NCBI GenBank assembly: GCA_965178125.1
Contig: OZ237739.1
Location: forward strand, 558,001-622,000
From: Bilabrum cf. latius
Lineage: Eukaryota; Bigyra: Bicosoecida; Bigyra; Bicosoecida
Length of the DNA: 64,000 nucleotides
Direction of reading: 5' to 3'
The translations under genes were made by a program, and so were the position numbers. This document shows, piece after piece, positions 14,301 to 26,228 of this stretch. Within the stretch, counting starts at the first letter, position 1, and each line of letters opens with the position of its first letter. The notes beneath the pieces were generated by a model. It made no database searches. It saw only the letters and a program-made list of their open reading frames with translations, and was not told the origin of the DNA.

Positions 14301-17300
14301 CACGGCGCCGTCCGACTTCGATGAGTCCGCTGGCACGGCCGTGGCGCTCTTCTCGGGCGTGTCCATCGAGGACGCGGACGACGTGCAGGTGACGGCCAGC
14401 GTCAGCATCCAGAGCTCGCAGACCGGTGACGCGCTGACCGCCGGGGCTGGCGTGAAGTTGGCAGAGGACGGGCTGAGCGCCACGGTGGCTGCATCATCGC
14501 TGGCCGACATGGCCACGGCGCTGGCCACGATCAAGTTCGCCAACACCGCCGACTACGTGACGCCGCTGACTCGCACTGTGCGGCTGACGGTGGAAGACCT
14601 GGGGTCGCAGGGCCAGCTGAGCAGCAGCAAGCAGGCTAGCAGCGAGAATGTGACCGTGACCATCGTGGCGGACAATGATGCGCCTGGCATCACGCTGGGC
14701 ACGGCGCCGTCCGACTTCGATGAGTCCGCTGGCACGGCCGTGGCGCTCTTCTCGGGCGTGTCCATCGAGGACGCGGACGACGTGCAGGTGACGGCCAGCG
14801 TCAGCATCCAGAGCTCGCAGACCGGTGACGCGCTGACCGCCGGGGCTGGCGTGAAGTTGGCAGGAGACGGGCTGAGCGCCACGGTGGCTGCATCATCGCT
14901 GGCCGACATGGCCACGGCGCTGGCCACGATCAAGTTCGCCAACACCGCCGACTACGTGACGCCGCTGACTCGCACTGTGCGGCTGACGGTGGAAGACCTG
15001 GGGTCGCAGGGCCAGCTGAGCAGCAGCAAGCAGGCTAGCAGCGAGAATGTGACCGTGACCATCGTGGCGGACAATGATGCGCCTGGCATCACGCTGGGCA
15101 CGGCGCCGTCCGACTTCGATGAGTCCGCTGGCACGGCCGTGGCGCTCTTCTCGGGCGTGTCCATCGAGGACGCGGACGACGTGCAGGTGACGGCCAGCGT
15201 CAGCATCCAGAGCTCGCAGACCGGTGACGCGCTGACCGCCGGGGCTGGCGTGGCGTTGGCAGGAGACGGGCTGAGCGCCACGGTGGCTGCATCATCGCTG
15301 GCCGACATGGCCACGGCGCTGGCCACGATCAAGTTCGCCAACACCGCCAACTACGTGACGCCGCTGACTCGCACTGTGCGGCTGACGGTGGAAGACCTGG
15401 GGTCGCAGGGCCAGCTGAGCAGCAGCAAGCAGGCTAGCAGCGAGAATGTGACCGTGACCATCGTGGCGGACAATGATGCGCCTGGCATCACGCTGGGCAC
15501 GGCGCCGTCCGACTTCGATGAGTCCGCTGGCACGGCCGTGGCGCTCTTCTCGGGCGTGTCCATCGAGGACGCGGACGACGTGCAGGTGACGGCCAGCGTC
15601 AGCATCCAGAGCTCGCAGACCGGTGACGCGCTGACCGCCGGGGCTGGCGTGAAGTTGGCAGGAGACGGGCTGAGCGCCACGGTGGCTGCATCATCGCTGG
15701 CCGACATGGCCACGGCGCTGGCCACGATCAAGTTCGCCAACACCGCCGACTACGTGACGCCGCTGACTCGCACTGTGCGGCTGACGGTGGAAGACCTGGG
15801 GTCGCAGGGCCAGCTGAGCAGCAGCAAGCAGGCTAGCAGCGAGAATGTGACCGTGACCATCGTGGCGGACAATGATGCGCCTGGCATCACGCTGGGCACG
15901 GCGCCGTCCGACTTCGATGAGTCCGCTGGCACGGCCGTGGCGCTCTTCTCGGGCGTGTCCATCGAGGACGCGGACGACGTGCAGGTGACGGCCAGCGTCA
16001 GCATCCAGAGCTCGCAGACCGGTGACGCGCTGACCGCCGGGGCTGGCGTGAAGTTGGCAGGAGACGGGCTGAGCGCCACGGTGGCTGCATCATCGCTGGC
16101 CGACATGGCCACGGCGCTGGCCACGATCAAGTTCGCCAACACCGCCGACTACGTGACGCCGCTGACTCGCACTGTGCGGCTGACGGTGGAAGACCTGGGG
16201 TCGCAGGGCCAGCTGAGCAGCAGCAAGCAGGCTAGCAGCAAGGATGTGACCGTGACCATCGTGGCGGACAATGATGCGCCTGGCATCACGCTGGACACGG
16301 CGCCGTCCGACTTCTATGAGTCCACTGGCACGGCCGTGGCGCTCTTCTCGGGCGTGTCCATCGAGGACGCGGACGACGTGCAGGTGACGGCCAGCGTCAG
16401 CATCCAGAGCTCGCAGACCGGTGACGCGCTGACCGCCGGGGCTGGCGTGAAGTTGGCAGGAGACGGGCTGAGCGCCACGGTGGCTGCATCATCGCTGGCC
16501 GACATGGCCACGGCGCTGGCCACGATCAAGTTCGCCAACACCGCCAACTACGTGACGCCGCTGACTCGCACTGTGCGGCTGACGGTGGAAGACCTGGGGT
16601 CGCAGGGCCAGCTGAGCAGCAGCAAGCAGGCTAGCAGCGAGAATGTGACCGTGACCATCGTGGCGGACAATGATGCGCCTGCCATCAGGCTGGGCACGGC
16701 GCCGTCCGACTTCTATGAGTCCACTGGCACGGCCGTGGCGCTCTTCTCGGGCGTGTCCATCGAGGACGCGGACGACGTGCAGGTGACGGCCAGCGTCAGC
16801 ATCCAGAGCTCGCAGACCGGTGACGCGCTGACCGCCGGGGCTGGCGTGAAGTTGGCAGAGGACGGGCTGAGCGCCACGGTGGCTGCATCATCGCTGGCCG
16901 ACATGGCCACGGCGCTGGCCACGATCAAGTTTTCGAACTCCGAGGAGCGTCCGTCGTTGGCTGGTCGCACTGTGCGGCTGACGGTGGAAGACCTGGGGTC
17001 GCAGGGCTAGTTGGAACCATAGAAGCTCAGTGATTCTGAATCGGTCACTGTTTCGGTGATTCCGGATAATGATGCTCCTGTAGTTTTTTTGCAGGCGCTG
17101 CTTATTGTATTTCAAGAGGCCCCTGGGTTGCCGGAGCCACTGTTTAGTGGCATTTCCCTGTCTGATGTGGATGACTCTGAGTTTTCTGCCACCGTTACCA
17201 TGACAAATGGGCAGACTGGTGACTCAATTGGAATTGCTTAGACGGACGCGGACGTAACGGTGGCTGCAGACGAGCAGTCAATCATTATCAGTAAAGTGTC

Positions 17301-20300
17301 TACATCCGGCATGATGCAAAAGCTGCGCCTGCTACACTTTTCGAACGACCAGCAGCACCCCGACCTGGCAAACCGCACCGTGACGCTTGTCATTAAGGAT
17401 GATGCGAGCACTGGAGACGTGGCAGACTCAGAGAAGTAGACGTCCGAGTCTATTGTCTTGGTCACAGTAAATCCTGACAACGATGCTCCTGTACTCAGTG
17501 GCGCGAACTCCAGCTTAGAATACATAGAGAACTCTGATGCGATCCAGTTGCTGCCAGACTTTGCCGTCAGCGATGTTGACGATACTTCTGCAAGTGCTGT
17601 CGTTGAGATCGTTGGTTCTGATGACGATGGTGACGTTCTTGTTGTCGATCCAGCAGACTCGGCAGTATTGGTGACGCCTGCAAACACGGCGACTGGAGAC
17701 CTGCTTTCCGCTGTCATATCGGCTTGTGACCACGAAGAACTTGCTAGCAAGCTGGGCAAAATATACTTCAACTCGACTTCACATAAGCCAGCCGTGCGGG
17801 CTAGGACGGTCAAGGTGACCGTCACTGATGAGAAGAGCTCTGGTGAGACGTCGACTGCTGCAACTGCGGTCTTTCAAAGGCTCGTGGACGTCACTCCAGT
17901 GAACGACGGTCCAGTTCTAGAGCTATCCGGGAACATTGACTAGATCTTCGTCGAGGATGAAAGCCCGGTGACTGTGCTAGAGCCGAGTGGATCCGTCAGC
18001 ATTGCGGACGCGGACGACTCCACCATGTCCAGGCTGGTGGTGTAGATCACCAGCGGTTGCGAGGTTGGCACTGATATTCTATCTCTCCCTGGAGACACTG
18101 AGTTCTTGTCGACGTACAAGGCTGGGCTTGTCAATATCTCTGCAGGTGATGCAGACAGCTGCAGACTGGAGGTTGTGCCGAGCGGTGCTGACACCGCACC
18201 GATCAGCGATTGGGTTGGCGTGATCCGCCAGGTTTCATTTTCGAGCACAAATAGCAGCCACATTCAGCCTGATGTGCGCTAGGTCACTTTCTCCATTTTT
18301 GATTCGCATTCGGATGGTGATGGCGGGTTGTCTAGCAATGACACGCTGTATTCTTTGGATGACTCGTCGCGAGTGTCTGTCGAGAACGTCGATGATCCGC
18401 CTGTGCTTGTCATTTCACAGGCTTGGCTTGACAGCGGGAGCACGAACTTGGCTATTGATGAGAATCCAGCTGATGGCAGCCACTTGCAGTCCACTAACGG
18501 GACTGCCGACGTGATCATGACCTTTAGAATCGTTGACGTGGACTGGGACGGAAGCTCCCCCGCGGCCCTCAGTATCGTTGACAACGGCTCGGATAATCCA
18601 TCCAGCGATGTGTTTGCAGTCAAGAGCATGAACCATTCAAAGCGCTACGTTCCGTACAATGCAACGGGACACCCTGTGGAAGACGGGTTGCGGTACTACT
18701 CCGAGGAGTTCCAGCTTCAGGTGAAGACGTCAGTCGACTCTTCGACCGTTCAGGATCCGACATCTGAGCGTACGTACATGATGTACCTTGACTACGAGAA
18801 TCTCAACCGAGCGGACCCTACGTCATCGTGGAAGTCTTCATTTATCGAGGACGACAGGGCCTTTCCACTGCCACTGCGTGTCGGCAAGGACGCGAGCTCG
18901 AGCAGTTACACCCTCTTCTACCAGCTGCGCAACGTCGAGGAGTCGCCAGTGTTCTGGTTCCCGTCAGTTGGCTCTACACTTGGGACAGACGATGGCACTG
19001 TCACTGACAGCGTCGGCATGGCAGCCACTCGAACCGAGTACATCGTTCCAATCAACGGGTCGTTTTCTCCCGGAATCGATGGGTCGCTCATTTCAACAGA
19101 GACCGGTCGGCTAGCTGCGAGCATAGGCGAGTACGACCAGAACCCGGATCCAAACCGTACCGAGATTGTTCGACATGCCAAGATTGATCTCATCTACGGG
19201 AAATACTTCGACTTCTCGATCCGTCCGAGCTCCCTCGCCTACGACCCCGAGGGCGACGCAGTTCGTATTTAGCAACTTAGGCTGGTGGGGTACCGCGAGT
19301 AGTCCAATGAAAATTTCACTTCAGTCAATCTTGTGATTCCTCCAAATGGCACTGTAGGTCCAGAGGTGCACAATGGCTCAACACTATTCTCTGTGGCCTC
19401 TCCGTTGTCCTGGAGCTGCGGTGATGACGGCACTGCATGCTAGCTTTCCGGACAGCCAGAGTATGGTCCTGGCTTCAACCTGCTGCAAGAAGAAGGACGC
19501 AGGCAGTCTCCCGTACCAATGACGCTTCGGTTTGAATTGGATGCTGTAGACGACTCCGACGATGCAGGCGTGACGACTGGTGCATTTGAGGTAGACATCG
19601 AGGTTGCCGGCTGCGTAGACCTACGGGCCTCCTTCGTGAGTTGCAACGGCAACGCCTCCTCGCCCCAGGGCTGTGACAACCAACTGTTGCGTTCTGGCAG
19701 CGGTGACAACACGGCCGATTTCAGCTTTGACCCCATGGATGCGTCGACGTACCGCAGCAATCAGGCCCCGTACAATCCTCTGGGAAACTACAACGAGCTC
19801 GCCTCAGTCCCGCTGCCGGAGTGTGCCTTCCCGAATGCGAAACTGGCTGTGAACCAAGGCCCTTTGGTTGTGGGAGGCTCGACAGTAGTCGAATCACCGA
19901 CTGCTGCTGCTGCTTTGCTTGTAGACAGCTAGGGTGCAGCGCTGACCGGCACCGCGCTGCGCAAGAAATAGGAGCTTCTGCGCGGCACCACTTTCCTAGA
20001 TGTGAACACGGACTTGCTCGGCGAAGGTGAGGTATTTTCTCTCGAGCAATTCGATGCAGAGGGGGACGTGGTGATCCCGGAAGGTCTCCTAGGAATCGCC
20101 TCCGCTGCGGTCCGTGTCAACCCTGCCGGGCTTGTTATCGGCACGGACGCAAACGGCGTGCCAGGATTCAAGACGACGGTGTACCCTGGCTTCTTTGACA
20201 CGACTTAGTATTTCTGCACCCCGCTGCATGCTAGTCTGAAGGATGCCACTCGGCCCTCGCTTGGATACCAGCAGCCGCAGCCGTGCGAGCACATCGAAAT

Positions 20301-21756
20301 TGCGGATGGAGGCGCCTGCGTGTGCTTCCACAGCAGCAACTCCATTATCATTCCGGCACTGAGCGCTCTACCACAGGCAGACTTCCTCCCGGAGCGGTTT
20401 TACAAGAGCGGTGGTGGTTGTCCTGAGCATTGCTCTGGCCACGGCACTTGCCGGGCGCACGGAAAATGTGCGTGCTTTGCTGGATGGGGCGGGTATTCGT
20501 GCGACCAGCGGCTATGTCCCTTTGCCGAGGCATGGAGCGATGGAGACATCCCTAGAGTCGGACGCAGACCCTTGGAATGCGGTGGAATGGGTCAGTGCGA
20601 TCGCAGCAGTGGGACTTGCGTCTGCCTGGCAGGATTTGAAGGGCCAGCGTGCGAGCGCATGAGCTGCCCAGGCGGGTGTTCCGGCCACGGAATGTGCCGG
20701 TACATCAACGAGCTGCCAGCAGTCATGGGCTACTCTGAGTGGGACGCGAGCCGAATCTAGGCGTGTGTCTGTGACGGTGGATACTTTGGATCCGACTGCT
20801 CTCTTCGCAGATGCCCGTTCGGGGACGACCCTCAGACGCGCTGCGAAGAGGGCATTACTCATCAGCAGGTACTCACCATTGCAGCACCGCGTGCTGCTTC
20901 AGCCGGATCGGGTCTACAGGTGCGATAGGGTGCGGGGAGTATCGGGCTCACGTTCAAGTCAGCTGAGGGCACCGAGTACAAGCTGCCGCGCATCGACGAC
21001 GTCTATCCGTAGACTGCCACAGCCTGGAACCGTGCAGCCGTGGAGGAGCGAATCACCGCGGCTTTTCGGGCGCTGCCAGACTAGGCAGTAGACGACATCA
21101 CGGTCACCGCCCCTGCATCCTTCGATCCAAGCACTCAAACCGGTCTGGAGATCACACTGGACTTCACCGGTAGCACCACTCCAAGCGATCAGTTCCTCAT
21201 CCAATGCTCCACAGGGTGCGAGTTGGCGGGTTGCAGACCGAGACACCTGCAGTTGCGCCTGCAGGCGGTTCCGAGTACTCTTGACATTGTGATGGCCGCA
21301 AACACGATGGTGCAGCTGCCGTCCAGCGCCCCAACGTCTGCAGTTGGGGCGCTCTACACGTTCACCTACACGGCAAACTCGGACCTTGCGTCGGGTTATT
21401 CCGTTGTGGCTACGCAGGCTTGGGTGGATGCCAGCGGTACAACCGTTGGTGGAGCAGGGACAACCGTCCTAGAGGCACCGGTCCCTCTGGGCGAGTCTCG
21501 CCCGATCGTTGTCGGGTCGACAGGATTCGCAGTTACGTTCGACTCGAGCCAGATTGCCGGAAATTCACCAGGTACAGCCCGATCTTTTGAGCTGTATCCC
21601 GTTGGGTGCAGCGCGCGGTTGGAGCGGCGCGCGAGCGCAACCACTGAGGCAGTTGAGTGTGGAAACCGGGGCACGTGCGACAGGGCCTCGGGACTGTGTG
21701 ATTGCTTCCAGGGGTACGCAGGGTCTGCCTGCTCGGAACCAGTGCAGTCGACTTGA
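8314..21756 (+). CDS. Giant secreted M8 (leishmanolysin-like) protein with cadherin-like repeats and EGF modules
   Basis: One intron-free frame of 4480 codons ends in TGA (21754-21756) and contains 22 in-frame TAGs but no TAA or TGA. The N-terminus looks like a signal peptide (MRKAFGVYAVLAAVAAAHE). Residues about 45-650 match peptidase M8: a CIHDEI segment, the zinc motif HEVFH at residues 274-278, a distant SHWERRMF with the presumed third zinc ligand His400, and many cysteines. The Gly usually following HExxH is absent, so activity is likely but unproven. Residues about 793-2920 are 16 near-identical 133-residue repeats ending in NDAP, like bacterial cadherin-like adhesin repeats, followed by diverged copies. 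Cys-rich EGF-like modules (GCSGHGMC, CVCLAGFEGPAC) occupy about 4030-4190 and the extreme C-terminus. No membrane anchor is evident. Role inferred: secreted or surface adhesin with a protease head. The gene converges with the next one, 85 bp away. Confidence 0.9.
10690..17073 (+). repeat. 16 tandem copies of a 399-bp coding repeat (133 aa)
   Basis: The unit recurs every 399 bp, with the marker GCGCCGTCCGACTTC starting near 10714, 11113 and onward to 16699. Copies differ by few bases: FYEST/FDEST/FDESA, GITL/AIRL, LAGDG/LAEDG, TADY/TANY. The last unit diverges in its second half. Older diverged copies flank the array at about 10280-10690 and 17070-18300. Near-identity at the DNA level implies recent expansion or homogenisation. 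Confidence 0.97.
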
Positions 21757-21841
21757 AAATATAATATAGTATATATTGTTCTTGACTATCCGGATCAACT
21801 ATGTGCAATTGACTAACTATTGAATACCCGTACAAATCTTT

Positions 21842-24718
21842 TTAACGCAACAAGGCAGCAGCCTTACGGCTCACACGGACCTACCCAGTGTTCTTGCGGT
21901 CCGCCACCTCTCCCCACTTCCCTGCGCGAGCAGCATCTGCCGAAGCCCTACCGCTCAGCATGGAGCTACCCTAGCCTGGGGCACCAGGCTTCGTCCCGGA
22001 AATTACTGGAAGCCCGCCAGTCTGGGTAGCAGCTGCCCGCCCTAGACCAGCAGCGGGCTCGGTTTGCTTCAAGCCAGCCGACCGTCGCACCTTCCGCATC
22101 TCTGGCGCTGCTTCCGCGGCTGCAATAGCTGCTATGGCCGGATCGAGCCGGATCGATCCGCCCGCTCCTCCTTGCCTCAGCCCGTGGTCGACGGCGCCGC
22201 TCGGCAGCATCCCGCCCTCGTAAATACCGGCCTCGCCCATGCCCGAGGATGCGCTTTGCAGGCTGAGAGGGGCCTGGACACCACCTGACTGGAGGCCCAC
22301 GTCGCCCGCAGGGCTGGATCCACCCCCAAGAGGAGCGGCGGCTGGGTCAAACCGCGAAGTCGCAGGGTACAGCGGCGCAGGTGCGTGCTGCCCGGACGCG
22401 CTGGAGGCTGCCCGCTTCGAGACACGCTCCCTCGGGTCTCGAGGCCGGCGGCCCAGCGCAGCCTCGCGCCGCTACGGTGACATGCGTCGGCCTGCCGCAG
22501 CGATGGGTGCAGGACCAGGAGAGTTCCGCGAACGAAGTCGAGCAGGCGAGCGTGCAATTGCTCTCTGTGGGGGTCCAGACCTGCGCTGGTTACCTCGATC
22601 AAGCAGTGCCGGTGTGGCGGGAGATCCCGCGGGTGCACGCGGCGCACCGAATCCGCCCACTTCATCGCCGAGCTGCGACCTCTCAAGCAGCTCCCTTCGA
22701 GCGTCTTCGACGGATCGGCCTCCCTCCAGCAAATCGTCGGCGCTGACTCTCCCCGCGCCTACTCCACTCGCACTGCCGGCGCCAGCGCCCCCCCCCACCT
22801 CTTCTAGCCTGGGCGTGCCCTCCCTACTACCCTCTCTGCCGTGTCGGGCTGCTCGCGCAGCGGCCGATTCCACCATCCCCCCTTGACCACTGGCCCCGCC
22901 CTCTTCGCCCGCGCCGGCAGCCAGCTGCATGTATTCCGACACGGTCACGCGCCCGCGGCCTGGAGAAGGGGCAGGAGGACCAGCCGCCGCCAGCGAGCCT
23001 TCCCGCGCTCGCACGCCGGGAGACAGCGCCGAAGTGTGCAGCATCAGCGGCTGCTGCTGCTCCTCCACTCCGTAGAAGCGCCCGGTCTGCTTCACGTGCG
23101 CATCCAAATCGAGGTCACCCGCTCGTGCATGGGCCTCCGACTCCGACTAGGTGCCGCCATACGCGCCGTGCTCCTCGTCCTCGCCCTTCGACTCCCTGAC
23201 CTGCACATCAGCCAGTGCCCTAGTGGCGTCCAGCCTTGCCGCACCCAGGGCCTCGTGCACGGGGTCCGTGGCGTGAAAGAGGTCCTTGGGGGCGGGTCGC
23301 GCCACGGGGGCAGGCCTGTCCAGCGCGTCCTCCCAGGAGGCCTGCTCGCTTACTCTCCCGCTGGGAGTGCCAGTGCCAAAGCTCGCCTGTCCGGTCGTCG
23401 GTCCTGCCCCGGCAGCTGCCGCAGCCTAGTCGGCGAGAGGTGGCAAGCGCTGCAGCTGCTGCTGCTGCTGCTGCCCCACAGACCCCTGCCGCAGACCTCC
23501 CGTCGCATCTGCCTCGTAATGTGACGAGTGAGACTGATCCTCCTCGTCCCCGCGCAGTCTCGCCCCCACCGGCGCGCCGTGTACATCGAGCTCTGGACCC
23601 TGCTTCAGCGGACGCATGGCGACCAGCCCGCTCCTGGCGTCGACCATAACGTTGCGGCCGCGCGCTGCCCTCTGCAGCGCCAGCTCCACCTTTGCTTCCT
23701 CCCTAGCCGCCCTGTCCAGTTCCTCCGCTTTTTCCCTCTCCTCTCTCGCGCTCTGCCTCAGCGAGCTCAAACCCTCCCGCCTGACAACGTCGAGGTGGGA
23801 GTCCCGGGGACCGGGGCGGCGGCTCGGCTGTTCCCTGCTGACCGGCCGATCCGCGAGACCTAGCTGCTGCTGCAGTGCCCGGTTGTCTGCGTCCTCGCGG
23901 GCTGCCGCAAGGGCCTCGGGGTCGGATCGCTGCCCCCTGCGGTGGTGCCTCCTGCCGCCGCCCGCCGCCGGGGAGGAGCCCGGCGGCGAGCCAAGGGAAC
24001 CATTCGTTGCAGCAGCGCCTGATGTTCGTCCACCGCCGGCTGCTGTTCCACCAGTTATCCCGGAGGCGCCAGATCGAGTCCGGCTGCGGCTGCGCCGCAC
24101 ACCCGACCCGCTCATCCTGCTGAGGCGGACGTTGGGGCGTCCAGTCCCGTCGTAGCTCCCCTCAATTACCTAACGCTGCGCTTCTTTTGCAGCGGCCTGG
24201 GCCACGTGTCTCCTGTGCACCTGGGGCATGGCGGCTCTGGCCCATGAATCCACCGCGCAGGGCACTGGCTCGTCCTCCGCGATCCACGAACCAGTCGTGC
24301 TCGGGGCAGTGAGCCTCGGGGCCAGCACGCTGCGGTTTCCAGCTCTACCGCTAGATTCGCTGCGACAAGGCAGCGCGTGTTCTGGCACAGGGCCCGAGAC
24401 TCCCCGAATGATGCAAGGCCTTGGGCCTCGGGCCTGCCCAGCGACGCTCCGGCCGTCCAGATAGGAGGCATCTGAGGAGCCCGGTTCCCCATCGTGGGTC
24501 AGCATTTGGCGCTCAACTGCAGCAAATAGCGACTCGATCGATCGCGCGGACGCGAACGGGATTTCTCGCCTTTTGAGGTAGTTGTCGTACAGCACATCGG
24601 CTGCTTTCCTGACCACGGTGTCCACGGCATCTTGCACCGCTTCTTCGGATGCTCGGCTCTCCAATAGCCAGTCCATTGGCGACATAGGCGCAACATCTCC
24701 ACCTGTAGAGTCCTCCAT
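21842..24718 (-). CDS. Ala/Gly/Arg-rich low-complexity protein with coiled coil
   Basis: Reading from ATG at 24718 to TAA at 21844-21842 gives 958 residues with six in-frame TAGs (top bases 24172, 23428, 23149, 22474, 21973, 21883). The first about 70 residues are complex and probably folded (DWLLESRASEEAV, RREIPFASARSIESLF). The rest is low complexity, with a charged heptad-like coiled coil (SAREEREKAEELDRAAREE) near residues 310-345 and a poly-Gln run (codons 5'-CAG). I recognise no family. It is intron-free and divergent from the thioredoxin-UBX gene over 131 bp. The TAA end matters, because it shows UAA still terminates. Confidence 0.75.
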
Positions 24719-24849
24719 CTCCCTGTGCTCTTGCTTTTTGCAACTCGACGTTTCCGTTTGGGAGCTCGAGGTTCCGCTTCACGGCGTGTTGCGCGGCGCC
24801 GTCACCCAGAACGGGGCGTGTTCTGCTCGCACTGCGTATCGTTTTGAGC
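24719..24849. promoter_or_regulatory. Compact divergent promoter region (131 bp)
   Basis: The space between the ATG of the minus-strand low-complexity gene and the inferred ATG of the thioredoxin-UBX gene must hold both promoters and 5' UTRs. No TATA-like box is evident. The call is positional only. Confidence 0.45.
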
Positions 24850-26068
24850 ATGGCACGAAAGCCAATCCCTGCGGGAAAAGCTCCCGCGCTTGGTGCAGAC
24901 TTGGAATGGCCAAACATGCTAGAGGCGTCGGACCGGAGGCTCCTTGTAGTGTGAGGATTGCGTTGACCGTGCGTGTTTGCCCTAGCTGCACCTTGCGTCG
25001 GCTTGGCATGCGTGGAATCCGCGACGCCCTCTGCATTGTCAATTAAAACAACAGCACAGCTCCTTCTCTAGGCGCAGGGGGTTCTTTGCCACGTGGTGTG
25101 GGCCTTGCAAGCGGCTGAAGCCGATCTTTACTTAGATGGCAGCCAAGTACACCCAAGCTAGCTTCTTGACGGTTGATGTGGACGAGTGCAAACGAACCGC
25201 CGAGTAGAATGGTATCAGAGCAATGCCAACGGTGGTACTCTTCAGCAAGCGAAAGAAGGTTGAGTCGATGCAGGGCCCAAGTCCGGACGCTCTCGCAGCC
25301 GAGATCGAGAAGCGAGCCAAAGCGCTGGCCCCCGCGAAGCGAGCAGTGTGGGGTGCACCAGCAGCGGAGCCTGCCCCGGGTTCTTCTGTTGCTGCTGGTG
25401 GCGGGGCTGGCAGCGCAGCCGGCGGCACGTCGGCTGGAGCAGCCCCGCCCGGCGTGTCTCCGGCCCGGGCAGCGCAAGCCGCTGCCCTCGCCGCCGCTTT
25501 CACGCTGACGCAGGCCCAGGCCGTCTGGCTGCTGCAGAAGACAAACTGGAACGCTGATTTGGCGGCAGAGATGCATCTGGGCAACCCAGGGGCGGCGGAG
25601 CGAGCCGTCGGAGTTGGGGGCTCTTCCCCTGCAGCCCCCCCGCCGTCGCTGGGCCGCAGCTCGAGCGCCGACCGGGCGGCGGGGGAGGCCCCCATCTTCG
25701 GGGGTGCGGGTGCGGGTGCGCCTGAAGCTTCAGCGGTTGCAACCGGGGCCAAGGACGCGGATGCGGAGAGGGCCGCGGCAGGGGACGGCAGCGCCGCGCA
25801 ATCGCGAGTGTAGTTCCGCATGGGCGCCCTGCGATGCACCGCAGCCCTGGGGCGAGGCATGACGGTGGCGCAGCTGTTTGCATGGGTGGGTGCTCGTATC
25901 GATGCGGGCGCTCGTTTTACCATGAAAGTCAGGAGATCGGCCGCGGAGCAGGAGCCGCTGAAACCGAGCGACGGGCAGACAATCGAGGAGGCCGGGATGG
26001 CGCCGCGAGCACTCGTCCTAGTCGAAGCAGAGGGTGCAACCAAATTTGATGGCGCGAAGAAGGTGTGA
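24850..26068 (+). CDS. Thioredoxin - UBA-like - UBX domain protein
   Basis: Two exons, 24850-24950 and 25078-26068, join in frame (363 residues, TGA stop). Exon 1 gives the first thioredoxin strand (RRLLVV); exon 2 continues GFFATWCGPCKRLKPIF with the intact WCGPC redox site, then FLTVDVDECK and the cis-Pro motif RAMPT. Near residues 190-225 a UBA-like helix set (LTQAQAVWLLQKTNWNADLA) follows an Ala/Gly linker. The last about 80 residues are a UBX fold (VQFRM...TVAQLFAWV...TIEEAGMAPRALVLVE), which in known families binds p97/VCP. In-frame TAGs are at 25133, 25205 and 25811. The last falls at the Gln of the UBX first strand, usually I-Q-[IV]-R. The order Trx-UBA-UBX differs from UBXD7 (UBA-UAS-UBX) and the active site is retained. 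Inferred role: redox-linked adaptor to p97. Domains are sure; exon 1 is inferred from splice consensus and fold. Confidence 0.85.
24951..25077 (+). other. Intron (127 nt) of the thioredoxin-UBX gene
   Basis: Donor GTGAGG and acceptor GCGCAG. Removal joins RRLLVV to GFFATWCGPC in phase 2 and restores a normal thioredoxin strand. An alternative acceptor (TTCTCTAG) lies 7 bases upstream. Confidence 0.75.
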
Positions 26069-26228
26069 TGTTGACCAGATTATGGTGGCCTTGCCTATTT
26101 GATGTTGCAATCTTGCAGCCATCGCCTTCGCCACCTGTCCGGTGTTGCTCCTCCTCCTCCTCGCCACCAGAATGTACGACTTTTTGTTTATTGTACAATT
26201 TGAGGCAACCAATTGGATTGAATAGCGC

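Noticed and set aside
10728-16970. Series of about 130-codon minus-strand ORFs beginning MLANLIVASAVAMS
   Set aside because: They are the antisense of the tandem coding repeat and recur with its exact period; no independent signal.
10690-17073. CRISPR array or satellite DNA
   Set aside because: The unit is 399 bp, wholly coding, without spacers, and flanked in frame by diverged copies of the same protein domain.
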